Below are positions 12,111 through 24,999 of a stretch of 64,000 bases of DNA, in pieces. This DNA is from Sorex araneus (Eukaryota > Chordata > Mammalia > Eulipotyphla > Soricidae), in contig NC_073307.1 in the NCBI RefSeq assembly GCF_027595985.1, positions 120,817,678 through 120,881,677 of the forward strand, read 5' to 3'. The translations under genes were made by a program, and so were the position numbers. A model generated the notes under the pieces. It was given only the letters and a program-made list of their open reading frames with translations. It was not told the DNA's origin and searched no databases. Each line of letters starts with the position of its first letter. The stretch's first letter is position 1.

Positions 12111-12699
12111 TCTCACATTTTTGATAGGCGGAAAATTTGACAAATTGGCAAGGAGGGCCATTTAAAATTTGTATAATGATATGTAAATATCATACATTTT
12201 CTTCCCTTGATTCCTTATGCAGTAATTGATTTACACTGATGTTTGTGCACATGAAAAATACATAATACAGAGTTTAAACATATAGAATTCTTTGTCGTAT
12301 TATCACCGAAAGTCAAAGTGTCCAATACACAATGGCAATGTATATGAAAAACCAGCACCTCTGTAGCTGTATAAAAATTGATATCCATTGATTTGGAATG
12401 GTTTTTGAGTTAATACTCTTCTTTGTTAAAAGTGTGTGAATCATGCACATAAGGAGTTGATAACCTCAACATCAAAAAAATCTCATAAAACTCAGTACCA
12501 AAGAGACATCCCACCCAAACCCAAAATAGAAGAGCTGAATAGACTTCTTCAAAGAGTACCTACCCTTTACTAGTAGGCATAGTAGACAATAAACTCTTCT
12601 TCACTTTTATTTGGAAGTTCAAAGTCAAAGGAGGACTTGTTGTGGGTAAGCAGAGGTAAAGGAGATGACTTGCATAAAGAGGAGCTCAGTTTAATTTCG

Positions 12700-14260
12700 T
12701 GTTCCACTCTCTAAATACATAATATAAATAACCTTATTACCACCTCACACTGAGAAGGCAATATGCATCACAAAGATTAGAAACATCAAGGCTTCATAAA
12801 TATGTCATAGAAAGGAAATTACTGTACAGTGTTGGTGGACTTTAAATTGTCCCTTTATCTTTATCTACAATGTAGAAATAATCTAGTTGTCGAACAACAG
12901 AAGTGAGGATAATGAACTTGTGGTACATACATTATATATACACATATTATTCCACTATTAAATATACATTGCATTCTACTATATATTATAAATAGTATCT
13001 ATTATATATGCATAGTATTCACCATGATGCATATATACATGATGAAATATTATTCATGAAGCTACAAGTTACAGTAAAATTATGCAATTAATTTTAAGTA
13101 GACAATTTATTGTAAGCAGACAGCCATGCTCAAGGCCCCTCTCCACATGTTCAGATGAGCCTCACTCATGAAGGTACTGGCAGAGGAACCCAGGTGTGTG
13201 GGACCTGGTGCTGAGAGCTCCAAGCCTGCTCAGATTGGGACTGGGCTTCTTCCACCCAGATTTCCCATTTTCCAGTAGCTAGGCGGTCACACCCAGGGAC
13301 TGCCCTGGTGTGCCTTGTAATCCCATCAACGGCCAACATCCAGAGACTTAAAAGCAAGCTCCTGGAAGAGAGCAATGTAGTCTCTTGCCAGTGAGCCTGA
13401 CTATCTTCCCCAGGGTCCCTTGAAGGGGATGGGCTCCAGCTTCCCTCCTCACCCTGAGCACAACTTCCAGTGGCTGAAGACCTCCAGAGCCTAGCCATGG
13501 CCATGCTCAAAGCCCTCTCCACGAGTTTGGGCAAGCCTCACTCATGAAGGTACTGGCAGAGGAACCCAGGTGTGTGGGACCCGGGGCTAAGACCTCGTAG
13601 CCCTCTCGGATTGGGACTGGGCCTCTTCTGCCCAGATTTCCCATTTTTCAGTAGCTAGGCATTCACAGCCACCGTGTGATCCAGAGACTTTAAAGCAAGC
13701 TCCCAATGGCCAATATCCAGAGACTTTAAAGCAAGCTCCCAATGGCCAACATCCAGAGAGACTTTAAAGCAAGCTCCTGGAAGTGCATGGCCTCGATATC
13801 TTATAGTCTACTTCTTTCTCTGGGAGAAATTGGCAAGCTACTGAGAGTTTCCTGCTCACATGGGAGAGCCTCACAAGCTCCCCATGATGTATTCATATGC
13901 CCAAACCAGTGACAATGCTGGGTCTCATTCCCATGACCCTGAAAGAGCCTCCAATGCAACATCGTTGGGAAGGATCAGTAGAGAGAAGCTTCTAAAATCT
14001 CAGGGCTAGGACGAATGGAAACGTTACTGAGACCACTCATGATATTCGACGATCAACAGGAAGATGATGATGATTGCAAGTAGGGTGGAACCAAAGAAAT
14101 TCTTGATTAGTGAAGTAAGCCAGAAAAACAAGGAAAATACATGATGTTCCTCAAAAGTGGGAGAAATCCTGGCTACCAGATTTAGCACTACTCATCTTAA
14201 GATGATGTGAATATTCCTGGGTCAGGTCATGTGTGATAGGCTGCCAACACACTTGAATAG
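12700..14260 (+). mobile_element. Old L1 3' end on the plus strand, interrupted
   Basis: 12715-13110 looks like the end of L1 ORF2 (a motif of the GTGGTACATACATTATATAT kind). 14073-14260 looks like the L1 3' UTR (GTGAAGTAAGCCAGAAAAAC). The two parts are separated by the RTE derivative at 13117-14072. No intact frame. Confidence 0.6.
13117..14072 (+). mobile_element. ORF-deleted RTE derivative with 5' tandem units
   Basis: 5' part: two ~375-base direct repeats (from about 13126 and 13501), the second followed by 46-base sub-repeats with the CAGAGACTTTAAAGCAAGCT core. Middle (about 13810-13985): matches the 5' region of the full-length RTE at 51230-51420. End (about 14000-14070): the RTE 3' tail. 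The RTE coding region is absent. The possible target duplication ATTGTAAGCAG / ATTGCAAGTAG is imperfect. This is the analogue of Bov-A relative to BovB in ruminants (inference). Confidence 0.7.
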
Positions 14261-15709
14261 GCTCAAGTGTGTCTTACCTTCTCACAAGAAGCTTTTCAGA
14301 GTCCCAGAACTGTGAAATGAAGCAAATCTCTCAAATTTATAAGAACCAAGTTGGCTGTGGAAGCAACATCTATGTATTGAAGCAGAGGCTCTGTATCAGA
14401 AAAGCTGTGTATACCTGTTGGATATTAACCCCAAGTGTTTTAGGCTTCATCAGTGAATTTCCCCTTTTCCTCCTCCCAGAGAAGCTTCCCATGCTCTTGT
14501 TAGCATCCCTAATTTAGTTAAAGTTTATCATAACCTTTCCTTTGTATTTTATCTCATTGTCACAGTTCACCAAGTCAATCTTGATTACTTATACGCCAAA
14601 ATTTTTGGTAATTCTAAACCTCGGATTTGTATATGAAGTTCTGTGTGTTTGTATCTGCTTTTCTATTTCCCCTAATGCTTTTTTACATTTAACTATATTT
14701 TACTATACAGCAATGTTCTTTGTTTAAACACAGAAAGACCAATAATGCTATGCTCCTAATATTTGGGAGTTGATTGACTCTGAAATATATCTACTCCTCG
14801 AAATTGGCCATAATTACTTGACTCAGGCTTCAGCTACTGTAGTTCCTAACACCCCAAAAGGATGTACCACTGTGGAACTGGGATGGACCCAGGGTGAGTG
14901 GTAAAGCTTTCCAAGCATCAAAATGCGAAATGCGACTGTCTGGAAAACAAAAATGCATGGTCTTGATGCAAGCTGTTTTGAGTTAAGAGACAGGGGAAGG
15001 TCAAGCTGAGCTGCCTGAGGAGACTTAGTCTGGGATTTATGGTGATAGCCTTTTTTTGCTCTCAGAGCCCAGAGAACTGAGTGTTGGGATCTTTGTCTCT
15101 TGCTGTGTTTATCCAAATAACTGCAAGTATTGATAACATATACAACTAAAGGGAAAATAATGTAGCTGTCCCTGGGAGACAGAGTGTCTCCTTGCACATT
15201 AATCTCCCCCAAAGAAAATTTCTTTTGTTTTATCTATTTAAGTGATATATGTAAATTTTCAGATGTCTTATCTATGTAAATGATCAATCACACCTAAGTC
15301 CTTTACCTCAACTTCCTTCAGATGTTCTATAAGTATGCTAGCAGCTCTACATTAAATGGTCCATTTTCACCACCAGGATGTGGTCTCCAGTCTCTCTATC
15401 TCTCTGCTGTGGAGGCCTGGGGAGGATGGGAGGCGACTCTGGGCCACTGAATGCAAGAGTAGTCCCAGCAGCACCTGCACATTATTTTGTGAACTCACAT
15501 GCATCCCAACATCTGAAGGGGCTTGGGGAAGGCTGTCTTCACTTTCACTCTGTCATCCCAGGGAATTCTTGCAAGGCCCTCAGGTTGTGGCTACTGTGAG
15601 GTCAAACAAAGTAGCTAAACACAGATGAGATGCACCAACCATCACAGACAAGACAAACATAAATGGAAAAAGTTAACAGGGCAAATATCAATATCTTTCA
15701 GAATACAAA
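14261..15709. other. Unit 2 interior, nothing recognised
   Basis: About 1.4 kb with no convincing gene or repeat. The longest open stretch (14823-15212, minus, 129 codons) has no recognisable domain and was not called. Parts could be an eroded LTR or DNA transposon, but no terminal structure was found. Confidence 0.4.
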
Positions 15710-16400
15710 TTATTTCACAAGCCAATGTATTTCCTGGGGAGTTCCAGGGTGATTAGACCAGCACACTGTGAGCCTGATGGTCAGATAGAGCCTGGTCTGC
15801 TCTTTGTCCTGAGATCCAGTCATCAATCTGAGCAGTAGGGCCAGAGAAGATCCACCAAGAAGTAAAAAATAAAAATATTGAATATCCAGCAGTGATGGAC
15901 CCTTTTCATCATTATTTTTAAAATGGAAGACACTGCCCTTCCCTTCTAGGACACTCGGCAGCAGGGCCAAGACCTGAACAGGACATGTATGTCATTCACA
16001 TGTGTTTCAGAAGGTAACAGCAGCACATTGTGGGGCACATGGCCGTTCAGCCCTCAGTGTGGATAGCTTGGATGTTTGGGCCTGAGACTTCGGTGAGTGC
16101 AAACACATGTTGAAAATCCGGGAATGTATGTGTAGATGGAGTGGAAGGAGTTGATGAGCCTTGACTGAGGCTTTGGAAGGAGTAGGAGAGATTAGAATAC
16201 ATTGCATTGAGGTTACAGAGAAAGTATTCCTCCATCTGTGAAACTCCAGGAAATATTTCCTGCTGTTCAACTAGGACAATAGTAATAAAGAACAAGTCCA
16301 GTATCAGCATCTGTATGTGAAGAAGTTCATGGATGGCAGGGTTAGTTCTATGGATCATTGTGAGTTCAGTCTTCCAGGCTGTGGTGGGTGAATCCATGTT
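15710..16400 (-). pseudogene. MRGPR pseudogene, unit 2 copy
   Basis: Two remnants of an MRGPR gene on the minus strand. The 5' one (16047-16397) starts with ATG and encodes an MRGPR-like N-terminus and a first hydrophobic segment, then loses frame. The 3' one (15710-15970) resembles TM5, the third intracellular loop and the start of TM6 of the unit 1 receptor (compare GGSSLALLLRLMTGS with GSSLVLLIRLLCGS). Most of TM2-TM4 and everything after TM6 is missing or scrambled, and frames differ between parts. It cannot make a seven-helix receptor. Confidence 0.8.
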
Positions 16401-16639
16401 AAAAAATTCTCAACTTATGCCTCTTAGATGAGAAGTTAAGGCACGAACATATGCTATCTGACCACCAATACTCATGGCCACCCTGCTACTAGGAACTTAC
16501 TAATTATTTTTTTCAGAGCAAAGAAATAGAGCCTTAAAGATATTATACATCTTACTAAAATTTAGTTGTGGTTTAACACACACTCAAACCTAAGCCTCTC
16601 TAGTTTATAAACTGCAGATTTCATTTCTGCTACATGGAT

Positions 16640-18060
16640 ATCATATTACAGTACCAATGACAATTTTTAAGTAAACTTAAACTAGATATAAGATTGTTTA
16701 ATTTTTTAACACAAAGCTAAATTTCTGTGTGACCAATGTAGCTGTGAGGGCAAGAAAAAGAAAAGCAGATACATTATAAAACTTTGCAGTACAAAGGTAG
16801 TAATTAAGACATGCTGACTTTCCTTCATCAATGAACCTAGGTGTTGTCCCAACCCCTTGTCTGCTGTTTTGATGGGCACATTTCTAAATTTTATTGGTAA
16901 AGTTTTGATTTCATACTTAGAGTTTTGTTGGCTCTGAAATATAAATATATACATAATACATCTCATCTCTACACTACCATTGTACTCAAAGCTCCTGAAC
17001 CTTGCTCCTGTAACTTCTCCTTCCACTAGACTTAGCTTTTCCATATCTTTTTTTTCCTGTCGTCATTTCTATATTCAGTGGTTGTGGTGGTCTGGGTATC
17101 ATCATTAAGAGTACAAATATTCTCTACTCCTATTATTCTTATATAGACCAAAGATAAGTGATTTAATCTGGTATTTTTCCTTCTATGGTTCACTTCACTT
17201 ACACAATATTCTTCAGTTCTACCCAAGTTCCATTTAAAAAATGCATAAAACTGTCATGTATAAGTTGTGCATATAACGTATCTTATTTTGATTATTCATT
17301 TCTGTTTGGACACCTGGGTTTATTACACATCCTAATTATTGTGCTGAGAGTTGCTATGAATAATGGTGGTATATGTCCTCTTGAATGAACGGTTTTGTCC
17401 TGGCAATAGATAGACACCAATACATGGAATTGTTGGATACTATGGTAACTCTCTCTCTCTATTTACTTTAGGTAACATTTAATGGTTCTCAGGGCTTGGG
17501 GACTTGGGCGAACATACAGGATACCTGGAATAGAACCTGAATTGGCTGCATGCCAGGCAAGCTCCCTACTCACTATACTTCTACCCCATGCTAACTCTAT
17601 ATTTAATTCTCTGAGAAACCTGCACATTGTTTTTCATAGGCTTGCACCAGCAGATACCACAAATGAGAATTCATTTTTTAACCAGATACCCACAGAGTTT
17701 CCAGTTTGTTTCATTTTGGTTTTTGTTTTTGATGTCTTTTAGTCACACTGGTTTCAGATGATATCTCATTGTCATCTTCATTTGTATTTACCTGATAGTA
17801 AGTGAAGATCAACAGTTTTTCATTCTCTACTTACCATCAGTCTACCTCAGAAAAGTGCCTTATCTAAATATCTTTTCTATCTGCTTTTGTATAGGGCTTT
17901 TTAATTGTCTTATGTTCTAATCTCTGTACACTATTTATCTCAGATATGAATTCTTTATCTGATGTGTGGATTGCAAATATTTTTCTCCTATTCTGTTGGT
18001 ATCTTTTCATTTTAGCTCATGTTTCCTTAGCTGTGCAGAAGTGTTAGAGTTTGATGAAGT
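16640..18060 (-). mobile_element. Old L1 fragment in unit 2
   Basis: Minus-strand old L1 sequence of the kind seen at 3590-5760 (for example the stretch near 16860 containing GGGCACATTTCTAAATTT). No intact frame. A degraded SINE interrupts it near 17475. Confidence 0.6.
17475..17590 (-). mobile_element. A-tailed tRNA SINE, degraded
   Basis: Truncated minus-strand copy. Only the head and part of the body are recognisable (GGATACCTGGAATAGAACCT, then a CTGCATGCCAGGCAAG block). Confidence 0.55.
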
Positions 18061-20446
18061 CCCAGGTAGGCATTAAATCTCTCCTTGTTCTTGAGGCCTT
18101 GGTGGTCTGGTGAGAAGAGGGAAAGTACAAACACATTTAGCTATATTAGGGTGATGACCTGTTCATTCATGTCACTGAAAAGTAATGTCACTTGTGATAA
18201 GTCTTTGTCTTTGTCTTCTCCTGAAAAAAACTTAGAAATAGGAACGCAAAAACTGTTGGTTGTAGCATTTAATTTGCATCATTGTAATATCCACACATAT
18301 CACTTATTTCTATTCATGTATTTGTCTCATAAGTATGAAGAAGATAAATGTTAATAAGAATAAATGACATTCCTGATATTCAGGTTGGCCAGCTTAGGCC
18401 CAGAGCCTGGTTCTATGTCTATATAATTGTCACTGTTTTCTGCCACATAATTTATCAGTAGAGGAACTCCCATCAAATATCTCTAAAAGGGGCAGTTTCT
18501 GAGGAAGAATCAGGGTTGTAGAGACTGCAGTTACCCACTATTTATATTTGTCTCCAAACTATTTTTTCCGAAGTTTTGTGACAGGGTTTCCTGATTCTGG
18601 ACTTGGGTAATTGGGCTCTGTCATGATTGGACACGTGCTCTGAGGAGGGCAGAAAAGGACCTGAGTCATGATCTCTGTCTTTCTTTTCTTCCAATGGGTA
18701 AATAATGTGATCCAGAGAAGACCATTTAGGGTTAATGCAATTTTGTTGCTGTTGTTACAGGGAAACGCACAATGGAAGGCACATGGCCTGTCTTTTCACA
18801 GGTTGGTTTTAGTTATTATAGTTCATTGAAACCACATTTGTTATTCTATGTTCTAAAATCAAAATAATGAATATGAAATAATTCTAAATATCTGCTTATC
18901 ATATCTTCAAATAAAAATCAGATTATACTGCCAAGGAGTTATCATAATAGTGAGAAATCTTTCCAAAAAAGTTATACAGATGGAGATATGACAATCAAAA
19001 GATGAAAGGAAGCATCTTGATGGAATGTAGTGAATAAGAGATCTATCACCCAGAGAAAGCCCCAGAAACTACCTCCTGTGAGCATGCTAAAGATTTCTCT
19101 GCCTTTGTCACTATATCTCATTTGCATATTCTTCATTGATTATGAATCCAGGAGAAATATCTCTTTGCTGAATGACGGATTTCCATTTCCTCTGACTCAG
19201 TTGCATTCAGGAAAATGAGAAGTGAAAAAACTGTGAGGACAGCCATTTGAAATACTTTCTCCCTGCCAGGCTGTGAGTTTTCAGAGACATAGGTAGGCAG
19301 TGAGTCAGGCAAAGACCCTACCTACTCTACTTTCTCACTGGCCCCTGAATTTTGGTCTTGCTGATCTCATGTGGCTGCCAGTTTGAGTACCATGGATGTG
19401 CCCTAGGACAAAAACACAGCAGTGGCTTTGGACATAAACTTGATAAACTTACTTCCTTTGTGTTCTTCTTTTAGGTGGGAAGCTGACTTCTGTTGCCAGG
19501 AAGAGTCTCTAGAGATTCACCTTTGTTTTGAACCTTTCTCTGTCCCCTGCAGAAGAACACTTGGAAGGAGTGGAAGTCAGTGGGGAAGATTGGCTTATTA
19601 GGTTTCCCACAATTTCCTTTGAGTTCTTGTACAGAGACGTGCTGTCCAATGAGGCCACAATGTCTTTGGTGTCATGAGCACTCTGAGACTGTGTCTCAGA
19701 GTTAGAGCTGATGATACCTCTATCTCAGTCTGTACCCCATGTGGTACACTTCCCTGCTAGTGGTTCTTGTGGATTCTCTGACAGTCATGTACCAGTGCAG
19801 CAACAAAGCAATGGGAGTTGGCTCTTCGAAGATTTGTAATTAGCAATAAAGTGCACATTCCTTATCTGAGATTCATTCTCTCTCCAAGTTGTTAAATTTT
19901 GCATTATCATGGCAACAAGTCATGCATTTTATTTACAATTCTTCTTTTAATTTGCAACAGAAGTTTGTCATCTTATATGTAATCTGCTGATCCTAATTTC
20001 AAAGTTTGTAGTTTGGTTCACTTTTGCATCTAAATTGTTTTGCTATGATTTCTGATTTGAATAACATATACTTCTTTTTTTGCCACTTGAACTGGGGAAT
20101 CATTTTCATTCATATATAAGATCTAAGTGTATGGCAGGAGATTTTCATCTTTTCAGATTTGTAATTAAATTTAATTTAAAATATTGTACTAATACTCTCA
20201 AGGGAAATTAAATAATATGCAAAAAACAAGTGTGGGCACAAGAAATGGTGCAAAATATCAATTTTTAAGATTTACCTGTATATTAAAGTTAATCATATAT
20301 ACATATTCTCTGAGATAAAAGTGCAGAACATATCTTGGTAACACTGTGGTAACACTGTGGGATAGGCAGTCTCAGACATTTTTGATGGAAGTGAAATTTG
20401 ATAGAATCAGCAAGAAAGGTCATTTAAAATATTTATAATGATATAT

Positions 20447-20526
20447 TTCAGGGCTGGGATGAATGTATACGTTACTGGTGCCTGCTCAAGTAAATCAATG
20501 AACAACGGGATGACAGTGATACAGTA
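20447..20526 (+). mobile_element. 5'-truncated RTE-derivative copy
   Basis: An ~80-base piece beginning GGGCTGGGATGAATG and ending with the ATGACAGTGATACAGT tail. Flanked by ATAATGATATAT on both sides. The empty site is intact in unit 1 (near 1697) and nearly so in unit 2 (near 12172). Confidence 0.85.
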
Positions 20527-20999
20527 ATAATGATATATCAATATCATAAACTTTCCTCCTTTTTTGATGCAGCTTATTTACTGAGATGCTTTTGCCTATG
20601 CTAACTACATACTACAAAGTTTACATATGTAGAAATATTTGTAGTATTATCACCAGAAGTAAATGTGTCCAACACACTGAATAAATTTCAATGCATCTGA
20701 ACAATCAGCTCCTGTGTAGCTGTATAAAAAATTGTAATATATTAATTAGAATGGTTTCTAATTTAATACTCTACTTTGTTAAAAGCGCACGAAATATACA
20801 CATAAGGAATTGACAACTGAAAGGTCTAAAACTCTCATAAAACTCAAGGTCAAAAACACATGAGTCTTATCTCAACTTTGAAGAGTTGAATAGATTGTTT
20901 CAAAGATCACTAACAATTAAGAAAAAAATGAAAATAGTTCTGTTTGCTTCCTTTTCTTATTTATTTTTATTTTTTTATTTTTAATTGCATTTTCATAAT

Positions 21000-22342
21000 A
21001 CCCAGGAGGAAGAGAGCAGAGTGGAACGCCTTCAAGAGCGTCAAAGAAGTGTTTAAGAGAACAAAGAACCTCTTATTCTGGGCACATCTTTTCAACTCCA
21101 TCATTCTTCCTGCACTAATATATGCCTCAGAGTCCTGGGCCCTATGAAAACAGGAGGAGAACGCTATTCGGGTATCCCAAAGAGGAATCGAAAGAGCTAT
21201 GCTTGGAGTGTCACATTTCACTAAAGAGAAAGAAGAAATCTGGAGTTCCAACCTCCGTTGACGGTCAGGAATCAGGGACGCTGTCTCATTTGCCAAGGCG
21301 TCAAAAATCAAATGGGCCAGACACGTAATGCGATTCAGAGATGACCACTGGACAAGAGCTGCTACTGGATTCCCCTGGATGTCAAAAGACCGTGTGGCCA
21401 CCAACCAATGAGATGGTCAAACTCATTCATCATAACCCTGAATGAAGTGTTTGAGGCTCTTTGTGTTCCTGAAGCGAGCATATATCATTGGGCTACATTA
21501 GCACGTGACAGGGATGAATGGAGATGTTACTGGTATCCGCTCTAGCAAATCAAAGATCAACCAGATGACAAGTGATACAAGTGATTTCAGAGACCTATAG
21601 GTAAATCTCGAAAGAGATCACAAGCCACAATCCATCTCAGACCTACACATGGCTGATTAGACTAGGGAAAATTGCAGGGGGTCAGGATGAATTGGTAGCC
21701 CTCCCAAGCAGAGTCCTCAGCAGTTACTTGCTTCCCCAATCCAAAATCGCTAGCATACCCCTAGCCTGAATCCAATGTCTGAGGAGGAACCTCACCAAGA
21801 TATAATCAATTGTGCAGAGACAGGAGTGACCCCTGTGCATCGCTAGGTGTGACCGAAAAAGAGAAAAAAAAGATAATCAGTTGAATATTCTGGTATTGAT
21901 TTTGTGCCTAAAATCTCCAGGTTCTCTTGGTGTTGGCATGTGCTACCTTCTTCTACTTCCATACTCATGGAAGCACTGGCATCACCCCATGAACCAACTT
22001 CAGCACCACCAGGTAAACTCTACAACTGGTCTTGCTTATGAGACCCCTAAATAAATCTTGAAAGAGATCAAAAGCTGCAGTTCAGTTCAGACCCATGCGT
22101 GGCTGAAAAGACCGGGGTAAATTGGAGTGGGTCGGGTTGACCTGTGCCCGCCCACGCTGTGCCCCCAGCAGTCACTTGCTTCCACAATCCAAAACTGTTG
22201 CCATACCCCTGACCTGACTCCACCATCTCAGGATGGACCTCACCAAGATACAATGTTGAAAATTCTGGTATGTGGGTTTTGTGACTGAAATCTCCAGGCT
22301 TTTTGAGGTCGGGATGGACTACAACAGGATGACAAGTGATAC
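21000..22342 (+). mobile_element. RTE 3' fragment with attached downstream sequence
   Basis: Bounded by AATTGCATTTTCATA at 20984-20998 and AATTGTATTTTCATA at 22343-22357. The empty site is preserved in unit 1 near 2154. Its first 585 bases are the RTE C-terminal coding region and 3' tail (ending GACAAGTGATACAAGTG near 21584). The remaining ~760 bases are non-RTE sequence that ends in a second RTE-like tail (CAACAGGATGACAAGTGATA). One target duplication around both parts implies a single insertion. Confidence 0.75.
21590..22330 (+). repeat. Diverged tandem duplication inside the RTE-linked insertion
   Basis: Copy A (about 21590-21930) and copy B (about 22035-22330) share GAAAGAGATCA, CAGTCACTTGCTTCC-like and CCTCACCAAGATA blocks in the same order. 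Copy A also contains a short A-tailed SINE end (about 21815-21870). Repeat family not recognised. Confidence 0.65.
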
Positions 22343-22560
22343 AATTGTATTTTCATAAAGTTGTTCTCCAAAATTTTTTACATTAAATATTCCAACACCA
22401 ATTCCATCACTATTAGAACTTTCCACTACCATTATTTCGTATTTTCTCACCAACATCCAGCCTGCCCCAAGGCAGATCTGAAATAATTTATTATATATTG
22501 CTTGTTATGAATAACCCTCAAAACATGATGCTAAAAGTTTTCCTTAAAGAAAAGAGGATA

Positions 22561-23000
22561 GTGGCATACACCATACTATGAGGCGCGGGAAGGGGGATGA
22601 GGGGGGGAAAAAAGGAAAAGGAAAAACAGGGAAAAACAAAGAGAAAGAGTTATTACTTGGAGCAGTGGGGCTACATATCTCTTCATTCTCAGCAATGGAA
22701 AACTAGTTATAAAATGCTTCCTTGGTAGTAGGGCTGTCTTTCTTGGGGGGAAACTCCAACAACAATAGTGAGTTTTGTGTTGAAATATGGAACGCAATCA
22801 AGGTAAAGAGAAAATAAAGCGAAATTCATCAGTTATACAGTCGGAGGTGGGCGGTGGGGACGGGGGGTATACTGGGGTTTTTGGTGGTGGAATATGGGCA
22901 CTGGTGAAGGGATGGGTGTTTGAATATTGTGTAACTGAGACATAAACCTGAGAACTTTGTAACTTTCCACATGGTGATTCAATAAAAATTAAAAAAAAAA
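22561..23000 (+). mobile_element. L1-like-tailed retroposon, 5'-truncated
   Basis: Same family as 7823-8899, starting at the equivalent of about 8468 and ending in a poly-A run. Target duplication AAAGAGGATA at 22551-22560 and 23001-23010. Confidence 0.85.
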
Positions 23001-23044
23001 AAAGAGGATAAAATTGTTGCATCTCCCCTTGGAGCCATTAAGCC

Positions 23045-23290
23045 CTTGTATATAGCACAGTGGTTAGGGGATTTGCCTTGCTCACGGCTGACCCAGGTTC
23101 AATTCCTCCACCCCTCTCGGAAAGCACGGCAACCTACCAAGAGTATCTCGCCCACACAAGAACGCTGGTAAGCTATCCGTGGCATATTTGATACGCCAAA
23201 AGACTGTAACAACAAGTCTCACAATGGAGATATTAAGGGTGCCCACTTGAGCAAATTGATGAGCAGCGGGATCACAGTGATACAGTGATA
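23045..23290 (+). mobile_element. tRNA-derived SINE with RTE-type tail
   Basis: Plus-strand copy with a damaged head (GGTTCAATTCC B box), the CTCTCGGAAAGCACGGCAAC block, GCATATTTGATACGCC, and an RTE-type tail ending ATCACAGTGATACAGTGAT. Confidence 0.85.
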
Positions 23291-23329
23291 AGAAATTATT
23301 AACATGTTTTTTATAAATAAAGTCTTCTG

Positions 23330-23390
23330 TGTTTATATATGTATATATACATATATGTATATTTACATACATATGTAAAAACCCTATATA
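23330..23390. repeat. TA-rich microsatellite
   Basis: Alternating TATATG/CATATA run just beyond the SINE, in the same part of the unit as the repeat at 2460-2546. Confidence 0.8.
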
Positions 23391-24251
23391 TTTATACAGA
23401 CTTCATCAAAATTGGTAGCCTTCTACTTTACATACCATCAAATGTGGTGTGGTAGTCTTGGTACATTAGTGGCTTAGAGAATTAGATGTTGCTTCAGAAA
23501 TTTGAACGTTTTAAATGGGTGATACAGCTGGAGTTAAATTTTTAATTGGATGGTCACTTTGGGGTCTGGAAGCATCTCTACTGTTGTTCTCTTCTGATAT
23601 TCATTTGTGAGTCTCTTGGTCAATGCCATTAATGACCTTACACGGCACCAAATGAAGTTCCTGGGTATGACTGCCAGGATTCCAGAATAAGGAGATGGGG
23701 GAGGGTCACCCATTCCTGACTCCAGGAAAGTCTGAGGATTTCAGTCACAAAATTCTCATACCTGGGTTTTCCAACAGATTCATTCTCATGCATGAGGGGC
23801 TTGTCCTGAGCCTGTGAAGATCAGCTTGTGAGCATTGCTTCAATTGGACTCTGGAGGCTTTTGGCTGCCAGGGCCCTCTTGAGGCAGATGGTGGGCTCAA
23901 CAGGCACCTTCTGAGGTGTCCTGGATGAACTCAGCCTGGCGTGGGTCCTTGAGGCACCTGTATAGCTTGCTGTTTTCTTCTGAGATTTATTTGTGAGTAT
24001 TTGGTCATGCCAATTAATGACCTTATATGGTGCCAGAGACAGTTAGTGGGTGTTGTTTCTTTTTTACATGAAAAGCTAAAGTTTCTGTGTGACCAACATA
24101 GTTCTGAGAGGAAGAAGAATAAGGAAGATTCACCATAATCTTTGACTTCAAGAAATAGTACAAAAGTAGAAATTTAAACAATAGTTTGGGAACAAAAACC
24201 CACATATAGACCAATGGGTTAAAATTAAGCCCCCCCAAATATATTTTTATA

Positions 24252-24999
24252 CAGCCTGAACGGTCATGATCCCAGAGGCACACAAACCAATCTCGGAACG
24301 CAGCAGCTGCTGCAGAAATGCTCCTGGAGTGTGAACTAAGCTATGGCCCTGTGCTGCCCTGGGAGGGGAAGGGTTTTTGTCCCTCAGCCTTTTTCCCTTT
24401 GTGACATCATGCTGACTGCCACCTTTCAGCACCAATTGGATAGAGAGGTAGGAGCTTGCAGTGATGGGACAAGAGGGAAATCTTGCTATGGGAAGGGGGA
24501 ACTGGCCCTGCTCTCTGCCCAGATGAGAACATGAGCTGCCGCCCATGAATGGCTCCTCCGCTCCTGAACAGCCATGATCCCAGAGGCACACAAACCAATC
24601 TTGGAATGCAGTGGCTGCTGACTAAATACCTCTGGACTTAATTACTAAAATAACAGAATTCCAAAACGCATGACATCACATGCTCTTATCAACAATAGAA
24701 AGCAAATTATCTAATGATGCCTTTTCTGCAGGTCTGATTGTTGGGGGAAAATTCCAAATAATAGTAGTGGGTTTTCTGTCAAAAATTGAATGTAATCAAA
24801 GAAAAGAGAGAGTAAAGTGAAAATCATCTGTCACATAGGCGGGGGCAGGGGGAGGTGGTGGTAGGAGGGTATACTGGGGTTCTTGGTGGTGGAACACATG
24901 AACTGGTGAAGGAATGGGTGTTTGATCATTGTATGACTGAGACTTAAACCTGAAAGCTTTGTAACTATTCCCACAGCGATTCAATAAAAACAACAATAA
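24252..24999 (+). mobile_element. L1-like-tailed retroposon with repeated 5' module
   Basis: Flanked by imperfect AAATATATTTTTATA / AATATTTTTTATG. The CATGATCCCAGAGGCACACA module occurs at about 24266 and again near 24575, roughly 306 bases apart. The 3' part (GGTATACTGGGG, then CACTGGTGAAGGAATGGGTG, AATAAAAA) matches the family. Absent from the equivalent point of unit 1 (near 3590). Confidence 0.7.

Larger units (their letters stand above)
10436..18760. repeat. MRGPR segmental duplication, unit 2
   Basis: Second direct unit. 10490-12560 matches the left flank of units 1 and 3, and 18050-18760 matches their right end. The middle differs: an old plus-strand L1 with an inserted RTE derivative, about 1.4 kb unrecognised, then a truncated MRGPR pseudogene and a minus-strand old L1. 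Rearranged relative to unit 1. Confidence 0.75.

Noticed and set aside
13166-13534. 122-codon open frame on the minus strand
   Set aside because: Lies across the 5' tandem units of the RTE derivative; the repeat explains it.
13117-13790. CRISPR-like array
   Set aside because: The ~375- and ~46-base direct repeats have no regular unique spacers, and the genome is mammalian.
14823-15212. 129-codon open frame on the minus strand
   Set aside because: No recognisable domain, low-complexity Ser/His/Leu content and no support from a neighbour.
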